A DNA stretch of 28,324 nt from SIG710 sp045648605. Lineage in GTDB: Bacteria; Bacillota; Clostridia; Oscillospirales; CAG-272. Position numbers and translations under genes: made by a program. Where the stretch lies: NCBI GenBank assembly GCA_045648605.1, contig JAZROG010000125.1:1-28324 (forward strand). The letters are read 5' to 3'. Below, one piece after another: positions 6,117-15,199 of this stretch. Below the pieces are notes generated by a model. The model searched no databases, was not told where the DNA came from, and worked only from the letters and a program-made list of their open reading frames with translations. The stretch's first letter is position 1, and each line of letters opens with the position of its first letter.

Positions 6117-8336
6117 ATGGCAATTTATTTCGACGAACAAAGAAAAATTTTCAAGCTTGACACACCAAATTCCACCTATGCGATCAAGATTTTTGAGGGC
6201 AACTATTTGCTTCATATCTATTATGGCAAAAAACTCAATGACACAAATCTTGATTTTATGATTCCAAGCACCATCGACGTAAGCTACTCTCCAAGAGCAA
6301 AATCGGTGCTTTCCGATCCCGATTTTTCCACCGATATCAAGCCTATGGAATATTCGGTGAACGGAACGGGCGACTACCGTGTTTCAGCGCTCCAGATAAG
6401 AGACGCAGGCGGAAATGCTTCAACCGACATAAGATATAAATCGCACAAGATCTATAAGGGAAAATATTCCCTGCCCTCTCTTCCCGCAACATATGCCAAT
6501 ACCGAGGATGAAGCAGACACCCTTGAGATCGTAACCGAGGATATCCACACAGGCGCTGTTGTAACCCTCTATTACGGTGTTTTCAACTGCTGCGATGCAA
6601 TAACAAGAGCAGTAAAGGTTGAAAACACAGGTAAAAAGCCCTTTGAGATAGAAAGAATTTTCAGCACCTGCGTTCATTTCAACCGCATGGATATGGATAT
6701 GATAGGTTTTTGGGGCTCCTGGGCAAGAGAAAGAACCCCTGCTCGCCGCCCTCTTGAGCACGGAATACGAGAGGTCAAGAGCAAGAGAGGCTCATCAAGC
6801 CATTATCACAATCCCTTCGTTGCTCTCTGCGATCATAATGCAACAGAGCAGCTTGGCGAGGCTTACGGATTCAGCTTTGTATATAGCGGTAATTTTTCTG
6901 CACAGTGTGAGGTTGATGCTTACTGCCAGACAAGAATGATAATGGGTCTTGAGGATACAGATTTCGGCTGGCACATGGAATGTGGCGAAGTATTCTATGC
7001 TCCCGAGGTTGTAATGGCATATTCCGACGAAGGACTTGGCGGAATGAGCCGTGTTTATCATAAGCTTTACAGATATAATCTCTGCCGCGGAAAATATAAG
7101 ACCGCAAAAAGACCGCTTCTCGTTAACAACTGGGAAGGCACTTATATGGATTTCACCGGTGACAAGCTTGTTTCCATTGCTCGCGACGCTGCCGATCTTG
7201 GAATTGAGCTTTTTGTGCTTGACGACGGTTGGTTTGGCGAAAGAAATAATGATAAATCATCTCTCGGAGATTGGTTTGTTAATGAAAAGAAGCTTGGAAG
7301 AACAATGGGTGAGCTTGCTACGGAGATAAATGCCTTAGGACTTAAATTCGGTCTTTGGTTTGAGCCTGAAATGATTTCACCTATAAGCAAGCTCTATGAG
7401 GCACACCCTGATTGGTGTCTCCATGTAGGCAACCGCGAAAGAAGCGAAGCAAGACATCAGCTTGTTCTTGATATGTCAAGAGAAGATGTTCGCGATTATC
7501 TTGTTGATACGATTTCAAAGGTGCTTGACAACGCCAATATCGAATACATAAAATGGGATTTCAACAGAAACCTCACAGAGGTCGGCTCTGCCCTTCTCCC
7601 TCCCGAAAGACAGAAGGAGCTTTTCCACCGCTATGTTCTCGGTCTTTATGATCTTAACGAAAGACTGTTAACAAAATACCCTTATCTGCTTCTTGAAGGC
7701 TGCAGCGGTGGCGGCGGACGCTTTGATCCCGGTATGCTCTACTATGCTCCTCAGATCTGGGCAAGTGATGACAGCGATGCAATAGAGAGGATCAGAATTC
7801 AGTACGGTACCTCATTTGTTTATCCCGCATCAACCATAAGCGCACACGTTTCTGCGTCTCCCAACCATCAGACAAACAGAGCAACATCCTTTGAAACAAG
7901 AGGAAATATCGCTCTTGCAGGCGCTTTCGGCTATGAGCTTGACTTAAACAAGCTGACAGACGAAGAAAGAGCACTTGTCAGGGAGCAGGTTGCAAATTAC
8001 CACAAATATTATGATATAATTCAGAATGGCGACCAGTACCGCATAATCAGCCCCTTTGAAAATGACCGCTTTGCCGCTTGGGAATATGTTTCGAGTGACA
8101 AGCGCGAGGTTCTTTTCACCTTTGCAGTTATGAGAGGCTTCTTCCCCACAACTGTGCAGATCAAGCTCCCCGGACTTGATCCCGCTCTTGTTTATGTTGA
8201 TCAGAAAACAGGCAAGGAATATAGCGGAAGCGCACTTATGTATGGTGGTCTCCAAATGGCAAATGATGATTATATGGTAAACGGACTCAGCCGCAAGGAC
8301 GGATATAGCGAGGTCGTATATCTCAAAGCAAAATAA
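6117..8336 (+). CDS. GH36 alpha-galactosidase
   Basis: 739-residue retaining alpha-galactosidase (raffinose, melibiose and stachyose type). An N-terminal beta-sandwich (about 1-330) precedes the TIM barrel, which starts at NNWEGTYMDFT (about 335). Catalytic features are visible: VLDDGWFG (about 365-372), FGLWFEPEM, YIKWDFNRNLTE with the nucleophile Asp481, and WASDDSDA with the likely acid/base Asp551. EGCSGGGGRFDPGML lies between them, as in RafA and AgaR homologues. There is no signal peptide, so it acts on sugars already imported. An AAAGGAA site precedes the ATG. It is the second gene of an operon with the GH4 enzyme and is closed by the terminator at 8374-8407. Confidence 0.93.
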   Translation: MAIYFDEQRKIFKLDTPNSTYAIKIFEGNYLLHIYYGKKLNDTNLDFMIPSTIDVSYSPRAKSVLSDPDFSTDIKPMEYSVNGTGDYRVSALQIRDAGGNASTDIRYKSHKIYKGKYSLPSLPATYANTEDEADTLEIVTEDIHTGAVVTLYYGVFNCCDAITRAVKVENTGKKPFEIERIFSTCVHFNRMDMDMIGFWGSWARERTPARRPLEHGIREVKSKRGSSSHYHNPFVALCDHNATEQLGEAYGFSFVYSGNFSAQCEVDAYCQTRMIMGLEDTDFGWHMECGEVFYAPEVVMAYSDEGLGGMSRVYHKLYRYNLCRGKYKTAKRPLLVNNWEGTYMDFTGDKLVSIARDAADLGIELFVLDDGWFGERNNDKSSLGDWFVNEKKLGRTMGELATEINALGLKFGLWFEPEMISPISKLYEAHPDWCLHVGNRERSEARHQLVLDMSREDVRDYLVDTISKVLDNANIEYIKWDFNRNLTEVGSALLPPERQKELFHRYVLGLYDLNERLLTKYPYLLLEGCSGGGGRFDPGMLYYAPQIWASDDSDAIERIRIQYGTSFVYPASTISAHVSASPNHQTNRATSFETRGNIALAGAFGYELDLNKLTDEERALVREQVANYHKYYDIIQNGDQYRIISPFENDRFAAWEYVSSDKREVLFTFAVMRGFFPTTVQIKLPGLDPALVYVDQKTGKEYSGSALMYGGLQMANDDYMVNGLSRKDGYSEVVYLKAK

Positions 8337-8342
8337 TTATCC

Positions 8343-8371
8343 TTGACTTTTAAAGCTTGATAATATATAAT
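8343..8371 (+). promoter_or_regulatory. Promoter of the helicase gene, placed upstream of a terminator
   Basis: TTGACT (8343-8348) and TATAAT (8366-8371) with a 17-nt spacer. The expected start is near 8378, within the left arm of the terminator hairpin, so transcripts made here would lack part of that arm. Confidence 0.75.
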
Positions 8372-8373
8372 AT

Positions 8374-8407
8374 AAGCATAGCCATAAACGGATGGCTATG
8401 CTTTTTT
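8374..8407 (+). terminator. Terminator of the alpha-galactosidase operon
   Basis: A 12-bp perfect stem (AAGCATAGCCAT at 8374-8385 with 8392-8403), 6-nt loop, followed by more T residues. It begins 38 nt after the GH36 stop codon. Confidence 0.8.
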
Positions 8408-8430
8408 ATCGAATTGTTTTTGGGGGAAAT

Positions 8431-10674
8431 ATGACAGAGGCAGACAGAATTTTCGGGCGTTTTCCGAGCTTTATTCAAGATTTTATATATAGTCACGGCT
8501 GGGAAAGCCTGCGTGATGTTCAGATCAGTGCCGCGAGGACGATTTTTGAAACGGAAAACAATCTTCTTTTAACATCCGCAACCGCAAGCGGCAAAACCGA
8601 AGCGGCTTTTTTTCCTATTCTTTCGGATATTTATGACTGTCCAACAAACAGCATTTCGGTGCTTTATATCGCTCCGCTCAAAAGCCTTATCAATGACCAG
8701 TTTTCACGAATAGAAGAGCTTCTTGATGCAAGCCACATAAAGGTAACCCATTGGCATGGGGATGTTGCACAGTCACATAAGAAAAAGCTTCTTGAAAAGC
8801 CCGAGGGTATTCTTCAGATAACTCCCGAAAGCCTTGAGAGCATGCTTCTCAACCGCTCAAATGATATCGTTCGTCTTTTTGGAGGGCTGAAATATGTGGT
8901 CATCGACGAGATTCACACGCTCATCGGCTCCGACAGAGGAAGTCAGATAATTTGTCAGCTGAAAAGAATAGCACATATAATTGGTCACACCCCAAGAAGG
9001 ATCGGACTTTCCGCAACCATAGGAGATCCCGAAAAGGCGGCAGAATGGCTCTCAGCCGGAACGGAAAAAGCAACCGACATTCCTCTTTTCCCACAGGGAC
9101 AGATAAAATGGCGTCTTGGACTTGAGCATTTTTATATTCAGAATATGAATGAGGATCAATCAAAGGATGCACCCTCACTCCAGGGTGAAGAAAAGGATCA
9201 AAAGCGCAAATATGCCGAGCTTGACGCAGGCTATGAATATATGTACGACTGCGTAAAAGCAAAGAAATCGCTTGTTTTCTCCAATTCAAGAGAGGAGACC
9301 GAATATGTTACAGCAACTCTGCGTCAGATAGCAGCAAAGCGCGGCGAAAAGGATATTTTTCTTATTCACCACGGTAACCTTTCAGCATCCATACGAGAGG
9401 AAGCAGAGGCGAAAATGAAGGACGAGGATATTCATGCTGTCACCTGTGCCACCGTCACAATGGAGCTCGGAATCGATATAGGCAGACTTGAGCGAATTTT
9501 ACAGAATGATTCGCCAAATTCGGTTTCATCCTTCCTTCAAAGGCTGGGAAGAAGCGGCAGACGAGGCGAGCCGCCCGAAATGATGATGGTATTCCGCGAG
9601 GAAAATCCTCTGCCAAACACTCCGCTTCCACAGCTTATTCCATGGAGTCTTCTCCGTGCAATCGCCATAATTCAGCTTTATATCGAGGAAAGATTTATCG
9701 AGCCGCCGCAGAATAAAAAGCTTCCTTTCAGCCTGCTTTTCCAGCAGACATTAAGCGTGCTCGGTGCATCGGGTGAGCTTACGCCCAAAAGACTTGCTGA
9801 AAAGGTCCTTTCCCTTCCCCCATTTGCTTTTGTTTCAAAGGAGGATTACAGAACTCTTATCCTCTCAATGCTGGAGCATGATTATATCGAAATGACCGAT
9901 GAAAAGGGTCTTATCGTTGGCATGGCGGGAGAAAGACTTCTGAACAGCTTCAAATTTTATGCTGTTTTCAAGGACAGCGAGGACTATACCGTGCGTTGTG
10001 AATCGGATGAGATCGGCACAATAACAACACCGCCCCCTGTTGGTGACCGCTTTGCCCTTGCGGGCAGAGTTTGGGAGGTGGAGGAGCTTGATATTCCGAG
10101 AAAGCTCATTTACGTCACCCCCGTTCTTGGCAAAATGGAGGTATCCTGGCCCGGTGACTACGGCGAGATACACACAAAAATTCTCGAAAGAATGAAAAAG
10201 GTACTGATGGAGGACACAGATTATCCCTATCTCAAGCCCAATGCTAAAAAAAGACTTGATGTCGCAAGAAATCTGGCAAGAAACACAGGTATGCTTGAGC
10301 ATTCCATCGTAAGCCTCGGCGGATATACCTATTGCCTTTTTCCATGGCTTGGTACACGCTCATTCAGAACTCTTCGTAAATTTATTCAGCAGAATTCAGC
10401 GGAATTCAAGATAAACAATCTTGAATTTGAAGGCTGCTGTTATATGATATTCAAAATGGAGTGCGACAGCAGACATTTTATCGAGTCACTTTGCGAAAAG
10501 GTCGATCTGTACGGAATCAACTGCGCTTCACTTGTAAAGAACGGTGAGCTTCCCGTTTTTGAAAAATACGATGATCATATCCCGGGCGACCTTCTGAGAA
10601 AGGCTTACGCTACGGATAAGCTCCGCGCAGACGAAGCCGAAAAAAGGCTTCATGAAATTATGAAGGAATGGTAA
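8431..10674 (+). CDS. Lhr-like DEAD/DEAH-box superfamily 2 helicase
   Basis: 747-residue ATP-dependent helicase. Domain 1 shows the Q-like entry (SLRDVQISA), Walker A ATASGKT (50-56), APLKSLINDQ, TPESLE, motif II DEIH (159-162) and motif III SAT. Domain 2 shows SLVFSNSREE (motif IV), TMELGIDIG (motif V) and QRLGRSGRRG (motif VI). A winged-helix and Lhr-type C-terminal region fills the remaining 350 residues. Lhr-family proteins unwind DNA or RNA-DNA hybrids and are tied to DNA repair; members of this short form are common in Firmicutes and little studied. The ATG at 8431 follows GGGGGA; an in-frame ATG at 8392 lies in the terminator stem and has no ribosome site. It is a single-gene unit with its own promoter. 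Confidence 0.87.
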   Translation: MTEADRIFGRFPSFIQDFIYSHGWESLRDVQISAARTIFETENNLLLTSATASGKTEAAFFPILSDIYDCPTNSISVLYIAPLKSLINDQFSRIEELLDASHIKVTHWHGDVAQSHKKKLLEKPEGILQITPESLESMLLNRSNDIVRLFGGLKYVVIDEIHTLIGSDRGSQIICQLKRIAHIIGHTPRRIGLSATIGDPEKAAEWLSAGTEKATDIPLFPQGQIKWRLGLEHFYIQNMNEDQSKDAPSLQGEEKDQKRKYAELDAGYEYMYDCVKAKKSLVFSNSREETEYVTATLRQIAAKRGEKDIFLIHHGNLSASIREEAEAKMKDEDIHAVTCATVTMELGIDIGRLERILQNDSPNSVSSFLQRLGRSGRRGEPPEMMMVFREENPLPNTPLPQLIPWSLLRAIAIIQLYIEERFIEPPQNKKLPFSLLFQQTLSVLGASGELTPKRLAEKVLSLPPFAFVSKEDYRTLILSMLEHDYIEMTDEKGLIVGMAGERLLNSFKFYAVFKDSEDYTVRCESDEIGTITTPPPVGDRFALAGRVWEVEELDIPRKLIYVTPVLGKMEVSWPGDYGEIHTKILERMKKVLMEDTDYPYLKPNAKKRLDVARNLARNTGMLEHSIVSLGGYTYCLFPWLGTRSFRTLRKFIQQNSAEFKINNLEFEGCCYMIFKMECDSRHFIESLCEKVDLYGINCASLVKNGELPVFEKYDDHIPGDLLRKAYATDKLRADEAEKRLHEIMKEW

Positions 10675-10713
10675 AAAAAGGTGCTGTCTTAAGTCTGCCC
10701 CTCTTTATATATT

Positions 10714-11841
10714 TCAAATATCAACGAAAATATGCTCCTCGGAGGATCTTTTTGCCGCAAGGCACATCCTTGCGCTGAGTATTCCCTCCGAAAGAGGCGC
10801 AACACTCTTTTCCTTGCCCTTCATCACATTTATGAAACTCTCTGTCAGTATCTCGTCTCCGCCAAAATGACCGCTGCCTCTTGGGAAGGTATAGTCCTCT
10901 CGCATCTGCTCAAAATGATGATAAACGGTGATCTTCCCCTCTACCCAATCGAATTCAAGAGTTCCGAGAAAGCCGATGAGCCTTGATCCGCGCTTGCCCG
11001 CGTAATTTCTGACAACAAAATTTTGCGAATAAACAACGTTCATTCCGCTTTCATATTCGCAAAGAACGCTTCCGCTGTCTTCAATTGAAACATCGGCTGC
11101 AAAGCAACAGTTGTCACCATTGATAAGCCCCTTGTTTTTCTTCAGATTTTTGGGACTTTCCGGACAGGTATCTGACTTTTCGCACTCGGAGCAGAGCTTC
11201 CCTGCTTTTTCGTTTCCGCCAAATATCTGCTGTGATTTCATAGCACAAATCCTTCTTGGCTTGTTTTCGCCCAAAAGGTAATTTATAAATCAAGGTCGTG
11301 TGTCGCCTTTTGGAGGAACATACCGCCGGTTACAGATTCCTCACGATACCACTTATGATAATAGCCTATGCCATACGGAACATTATTATATGCCTGGACA
11401 TGCTCGACCTTACCGATCCTTCCCGAATCTATGATCTCCTTTACCTTTAAAAGCAAATTTGAAACACGAAGAGGAAAGGAGACAACCGTTTTATCATTCA
11501 TTTGTGGCACAAGTGCTTCAAGCCTTGCAAGATCATCCTCTTTTATGCAAACAGGCTTTTCAAGAAAAATGGGTAACGAGTATTTTGAAGCAAGCTCGGC
11601 AAAATCCGTATGTGTCGAGCATCTTGTTCCGATAATGACGCCATCAAGCGCTTCATTTTTCAGCATTTCCTCAGCATCGGTATAGTAGCTGACATCCTGA
11701 AGCCCTGCTCACTCACAAGCTTTTTAAGCTCATCGCCTCTCGTATCGGTAATGGCAGTAAGCTTAACCTCTCCGCTGTCGGAAGCAGCTTTATAATACGA
11801 CTTGCGCGCTTTCCGCAGCCTATAACGCCCAAATTCAGCAT
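10714..11841 (-). pseudogene. Frameshifted Gfo/Idh/MocA-family oxidoreductase
   Basis: The pieces read in order across three frames. The start at 11841 (GGAGGA 8-9 nt before the ATG) gives LNLGVIGCGKRASRIIKLL, the NAD(P)-binding fold. A shift near 11787 leads to DSGEVKLTAITDTRGDELKK, and a shift near 11705 to LQDVSYYTDAEEMLKN, then GVIIGTRCSTHTDFA, FLEKPVC (the conserved EKP motif) and GGMFLQKATHDLDL. After a shift near 11288 the rest (INYLLGENKPRRI... to HIFVDI) runs to the stop at 10714. Each break is explained by one missing base. Total length of about 375 residues matches the family. Either the gene recently became inactive or the read has errors here. It is last in a minus-strand run behind the methyltransferase gene. 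Confidence 0.85.
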
Positions 11842-11899
11842 ATCAGTCTTCCTCCGTATATCAATTTTAACCTCCGAATAAGCATTTTTATTAGTAGTC

Positions 11900-12568
11900 T
11901 CACCACACAAACGGAATAAGCCTGTATTTTACCTTCTTTTTATATTCTTCATAGCCATAAAGCTCTGAAGTAAGAAGCTTTTCCTCATCAACAGCTCTGA
12001 CAGCTATTATGAAAATATACGGAACAAAGCAAAAAAACGCCGGGATCGAGCCGAGAATTATCGGTATCGAAAGGAAAAGCCATATAGTCACGCTGTACAT
12101 CGGGTGACGAACAATACCGTAAAGCCCTGTGCTTATGACCCTTTGCCCCTCTCTGACCTCTACAGTTCTTGAAAGATAAGCATTCTCTCGCATCACCTCG
12201 GCATAGAGTGCATAAGAGACGATAAGCACGGCAGATGCCAAGGCAACGCCCCAAGCGGGAACATTTGACCATCCAAAACGAAAATCAAGCCCCGCAACAA
12301 CAAATCCGACCGCGAACAAGAGCCCCGAAAAAGCAACAACACCCTTTTGTGTTTTCTTCTTTTCCCTTGAATCAAGCCTTTTTCTCAGAAGATCGGGAGA
12401 TCTTACAAACAAAACCACTCCCAAAATAAGCATCGGAATGAAAAGCAAAGATATAAACAGCCATCCGTTCATAAACAAAAGACTACCTGCGCTTAAAAAC
12501 AGCATGGCACAAACAATGGCAAGTCCGAAAATGAATTTTACAAGAGCCTCAAAAAGTAACTTCATCAT
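11900..12568 (-). CDS. Isoprenylcysteine carboxyl methyltransferase-like membrane protein
   Basis: 222-residue polytopic membrane protein with about five hydrophobic segments. The C-terminal half carries the ICMT/PEMT-type signature: RVISTGLYGIVRHPMYS, then EEKLLTSELYGYEEYKKKVK and a basic tail, the SAM-binding region of this superfamily. Bacterial members probably methylate lipids or other small molecules; the substrate is unknown. Two consecutive ATG codons lie at the start, with AGGA just upstream; either could be used. The gene follows the DUF4097 gene by 20 nt and precedes the broken oxidoreductase by 58 nt, so it is probably in one operon with them. Confidence 0.8.
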   Translation of the reverse strand: MMKLLFEALVKFIFGLAIVCAMLFLSAGSLLFMNGWLFISLLFIPMLILGVVLFVRSPDLLRKRLDSREKKKTQKGVVAFSGLLFAVGFVVAGLDFRFGWSNVPAWGVALASAVLIVSYALYAEVMRENAYLSRTVEVREGQRVISTGLYGIVRHPMYSVTIWLFLSIPIILGSIPAFFCFVPYIFIIAVRAVDEEKLLTSELYGYEEYKKKVKYRLIPFVW

Positions 12569-12588
12569 AATCCTATCCCGAAAAAAAC

Positions 12589-13500
12589 TTATTCGGTCAA
12601 CATAATATTTCCTTCACCCACATGGACATTTATCTTGCTCTGCACCACACCCGATGCCCCCGTATATTCCATGCCCTGTGAAAAGCTTCCGCTTTCATAA
12701 ATATCGCTTCCGAAACGAACTCTTCCGCTATCCGTTTTGAGCCTTACAACACTTGAAAGCAGGTCATTTCCGGAATATCCGTATTTAAAATATCCCCGTG
12801 CTATCTCCGCTTCGATCTCGGTAACCTTCGAGGATGAAAGATCAGCAAATCCATATTTGAGATTTGTTTTTCCCTTGCTTATTTCGGATGATGAAATATT
12901 AAGATTTCCCTCTTCAATATTGATCTCAAAGCCACCTGTGCTAAAAACATCATCCATATAAACAGAGCCATATTCAAGGTCTATCTCAAAATCAGCCTCA
13001 AGCCTTTGATGCTCGATCTTGATATCTCCGCTATAAAGATCGATATCAAGCAGCTTAAGCGCAGCGGCATTGGGAAGATAAATATTCACGGTTCTCATTT
13101 TTGACGCCATTTTAATGGAATTGAAATAGTTTCTAAGGCCATCAAAATTTAAGCTGACAAGATTTCCAAGCGCTGACTTTTCTCTTACGGATACTGTGGT
13201 TGCTCCCACCGTCATTCCGAAAACATCAAGAGGATAATTTATCATCTCAAGCTTTCCAGAGCCGTTTGAAATAAAAATATTCACATCGGTATATGAAAGC
13301 TCAAGAGATATCTTTTTGATTTGGGATGCATCAAATTCATATTCAAAAACGTACTGTCCCGCGCCATTTTGGGTCTGGCTGAAAAGCTCGTTGTCATTCT
13401 TAAGTGACAATATAATTCCAACAGTGCAAAGAATAATTCCGATAAAAGCAAGCACTGCCGAGAAGATAAGCAGCTTTTTCATTTTTTTGGTAAATTTCAT
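12589..13500 (-). CDS. DUF4097-type beta-helix membrane-anchored protein
   Basis: 303-residue protein with one N-terminal membrane segment (about residues 9-31, after a basic head) and an outside region made of repeated short beta-strands (patterns such as ISLELSYTDVNIFIS, LDIDLYSGDIKIE, FEINIEEGNLNIS), typical of DUF4097/LiaF-like adhesin-fold domains. I chose the ATG at 13500 because it overlaps the stop of the upstream gene in an ATGA arrangement and lies 10 nt from AGGGGG; an ATG three codons earlier sits only 1 nt from that site. In Firmicutes such genes accompany DUF1700 genes and a PadR regulator and are linked to envelope-stress or signalling roles. Confidence 0.8.
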   Translation of the reverse strand: MKFTKKMKKLLIFSAVLAFIGIILCTVGIILSLKNDNELFSQTQNGAGQYVFEYEFDASQIKKISLELSYTDVNIFISNGSGKLEMINYPLDVFGMTVGATTVSVREKSALGNLVSLNFDGLRNYFNSIKMASKMRTVNIYLPNAAALKLLDIDLYSGDIKIEHQRLEADFEIDLEYGSVYMDDVFSTGGFEINIEEGNLNISSSEISKGKTNLKYGFADLSSSKVTEIEAEIARGYFKYGYSGNDLLSSVVRLKTDSGRVRFGSDIYESGSFSQGMEYTGASGVVQSKINVHVGEGNIMLTE

Positions 13501-14372
13501 ATACTGCATACCCCCTTGAATTTTCTTATGAGCCTTTTAAGCTTTTTGAAAATATCCGAAGCAACGCTCCAATAATTACTCCATACCTTTACTGCATATT
13601 TTGTGCCGAAACGGTAAATAACAACAGAAATGCTGACCATTATCGCGCCTATGACAAAGGCAAGACCCAGCTCGAAAAGACCAATATGTATCTGACCGCC
13701 TATAAATTTAACGATGGAAAAGATTATCTCCGCGAGAATAGCACACGATCCGCCCAAAATAATGGCGATAAGAAGCGGTATGTATATAACAATAAAAACA
13801 GAAAGCAGAACAAAAAGCACCGCGCTGAATGCAAGGGACAAAATACCGAGCGGTATCCACAAAGGCGACAGGACCACCGCAATTATCCAGAAGAACACCG
13901 GATTTCCCGATGGGATGTATTCTTCTTCCTCCTGCTCTTCCTCCTCGCCAACAGCATAATAATCGTCCTCTGCATCACTTATGCTGAATTCCCTTGTTGC
14001 GTATTCCTCCTGAGTCTCTTCCTCGTCGAAATAATCCGACCTCTCGCTCTCAAGCTCCTCGCCAAGCTCACCCAACACATCGTCATCCTCATCTGATGCA
14101 AAGACCTTTACGTCATCATCTTCCCCCGTATCTTCCTCATCGAGAGGGGGGATTTCCTCAAGCTCGGGTATTCTGTGAGCCTTGATAACCTTAAAGATCT
14201 CTTCGGCAAAATCCGAAGGACTTTCATAATCAAGCTCCTCCGCTTCTTCGCCTATTCCTATTTTAGTAAGATATAAATCTATCTGCCTTCTCTGCTTTTC
14301 AAGCTCCGCTTCGGTTGCACCGAGACGGGCAAGATGAGATAAAACAAGGTCTATAAACCGTATTTTCTTCAT
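13497..14372 (-). CDS. DUF1700 (HAAS)-type membrane protein
   Basis: 291-residue protein. The N-terminal 70 residues form a helical domain (HLARLGATEAELEKQRRQID, then FAEEIFKVIKAHRIPELEEI) of the kind found in HAAS/DUF1700 proteins. A very acidic, probably disordered stretch rich in Asp/Glu (about 75-155) follows, then three or four hydrophobic segments and a basic cytoplasmic tail. The acidic stretch is longer than I would expect for the family. An AAAGGAG site precedes the ATG. It is first in the minus-strand operon and overlaps the DUF4097 gene by 4 nt. The PadR-type regulator gene that normally leads this module is not present; the divergent neighbour is trmB. Confidence 0.72.
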   Translation of the reverse strand: MKKIRFIDLVLSHLARLGATEAELEKQRRQIDLYLTKIGIGEEAEELDYESPSDFAEEIFKVIKAHRIPELEEIPPLDEEDTGEDDDVKVFASDEDDDVLGELGEELESERSDYFDEEETQEEYATREFSISDAEDDYYAVGEEEEQEEEEYIPSGNPVFFWIIAVVLSPLWIPLGILSLAFSAVLFVLLSVFIVIYIPLLIAIILGGSCAILAEIIFSIVKFIGGQIHIGLFELGLAFVIGAIMVSISVVIYRFGTKYAVKVWSNYWSVASDIFKKLKRLIRKFKGVCSI

Positions 14373-14419
14373 GAAGAGCCACTCCTTTTATCAAAATATA
14401 AAGAAAATCAAAAAAACTC

Positions 14420-14448
14420 TTTAACTTATATGAAAAGTATGGTATAAT
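14420..14448 (+). promoter_or_regulatory. Promoter of the trmB operon
   Basis: TATAAT (14443-14448) with a weak -35 (TTTAAC, 14420-14425) at 17 nt. It lies between the divergent DUF1700 and trmB genes. Confidence 0.6.
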
Positions 14449-14515
14449 ATTACAGAAAAGCTATGTTTTTTAACTTTACCTATATATTATAACAGAAAAA
14501 GGAGAAAATTTCAAT

Positions 14516-15199
14516 ATGCGACCAAGAAAAAAGAAGCACGGAAGTGAAAGAATTATCGCTTGCTCCCGTTTTCTCATAGAAGACCCCCGTTCTCTTATGG
14601 ATGATCCAAGCGCTCCCTTCAGCAAAAAAAGACCGCTCCACCTTGAGATCGGATGCGGCAAGGGCAGCTTTGCCACGGGTCTTTCCTCTGCAAGAAGCGA
14701 TATAAATCTCATTGCAATGGAAAAAATTTCCGATGTTGCGGTGACTGCTCTCGAAAAAACCGCAGAAAGTGAAAACGAGAGAGATGATAATCTTCGCTTC
14801 ATTATCGGAGATGCAAAGCTTCTTCCCGAATATTTTCCCGAGAATTCCATCCACACAATATACATAAATTTCTGCGATCCATGGCCCAAAAAGGGACACG
14901 CAAAGCGTCGCCTTACCCACAGAGGATTTCTTGAAATTTACAGAAAGATTCTGCGCTGCGACGGTATGCTCATATTCAAGACCGACAATGCAGGACTTTT
15001 TGATTTCAGCATGGAGGAATTTGCAGAAGCAGGACTCGAAATCGTCTGGCACACAAGAGACCTTCATTCCGAAACAAACGAGATTGCAAAAAACAATATC
15101 GTCACAGAATATGAGCGCAATTTTTCAGACAAGGGCTTTAACATTTGCTCCGCTCATGTAAGGTTTAAGGGAAAGGAGAACAATGAAGATGCTGAATGA
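14516..15199 (+). CDS. trmB: tRNA (guanine-46-N7)-methyltransferase
   Basis: 227-residue SAM-dependent enzyme that forms m7G46 in the variable loop of tRNAs. Key features are the SAM loop LEIGCGKGSFA (GCGKG at 46-50), AMEKISDVA, the INFCDPWPKKGHAKRRL block that is diagnostic for TrmB, the following FLEIYRKIL, and TDNAGLFDFS. Length is normal. A GGAGAAA site precedes the ATG. It leads an operon in which the next gene starts 17 nt before its stop, followed by truB, so two tRNA-modification genes flank a nitroreductase. Confidence 0.95.
   Translation: MRPRKKKHGSERIIACSRFLIEDPRSLMDDPSAPFSKKRPLHLEIGCGKGSFATGLSSARSDINLIAMEKISDVAVTALEKTAESENERDDNLRFIIGDAKLLPEYFPENSIHTIYINFCDPWPKKGHAKRRLTHRGFLEIYRKILRCDGMLIFKTDNAGLFDFSMEEFAEAGLEIVWHTRDLHSETNEIAKNNIVTEYERNFSDKGFNICSAHVRFKGKENNEDAE

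Noticed and set aside
8392..8430. Helicase start at the upstream ATG 8392
   Set aside because: That ATG lies in the right arm of the terminator hairpin without a ribosome site, while ATG 8431 has GGGGGA just upstream and matches the family start.
9865..10302. Antisense open frame of 145 codons inside the helicase gene
   Set aside because: No ribosome site, no recognisable domain, and full overlap with a well supported gene.
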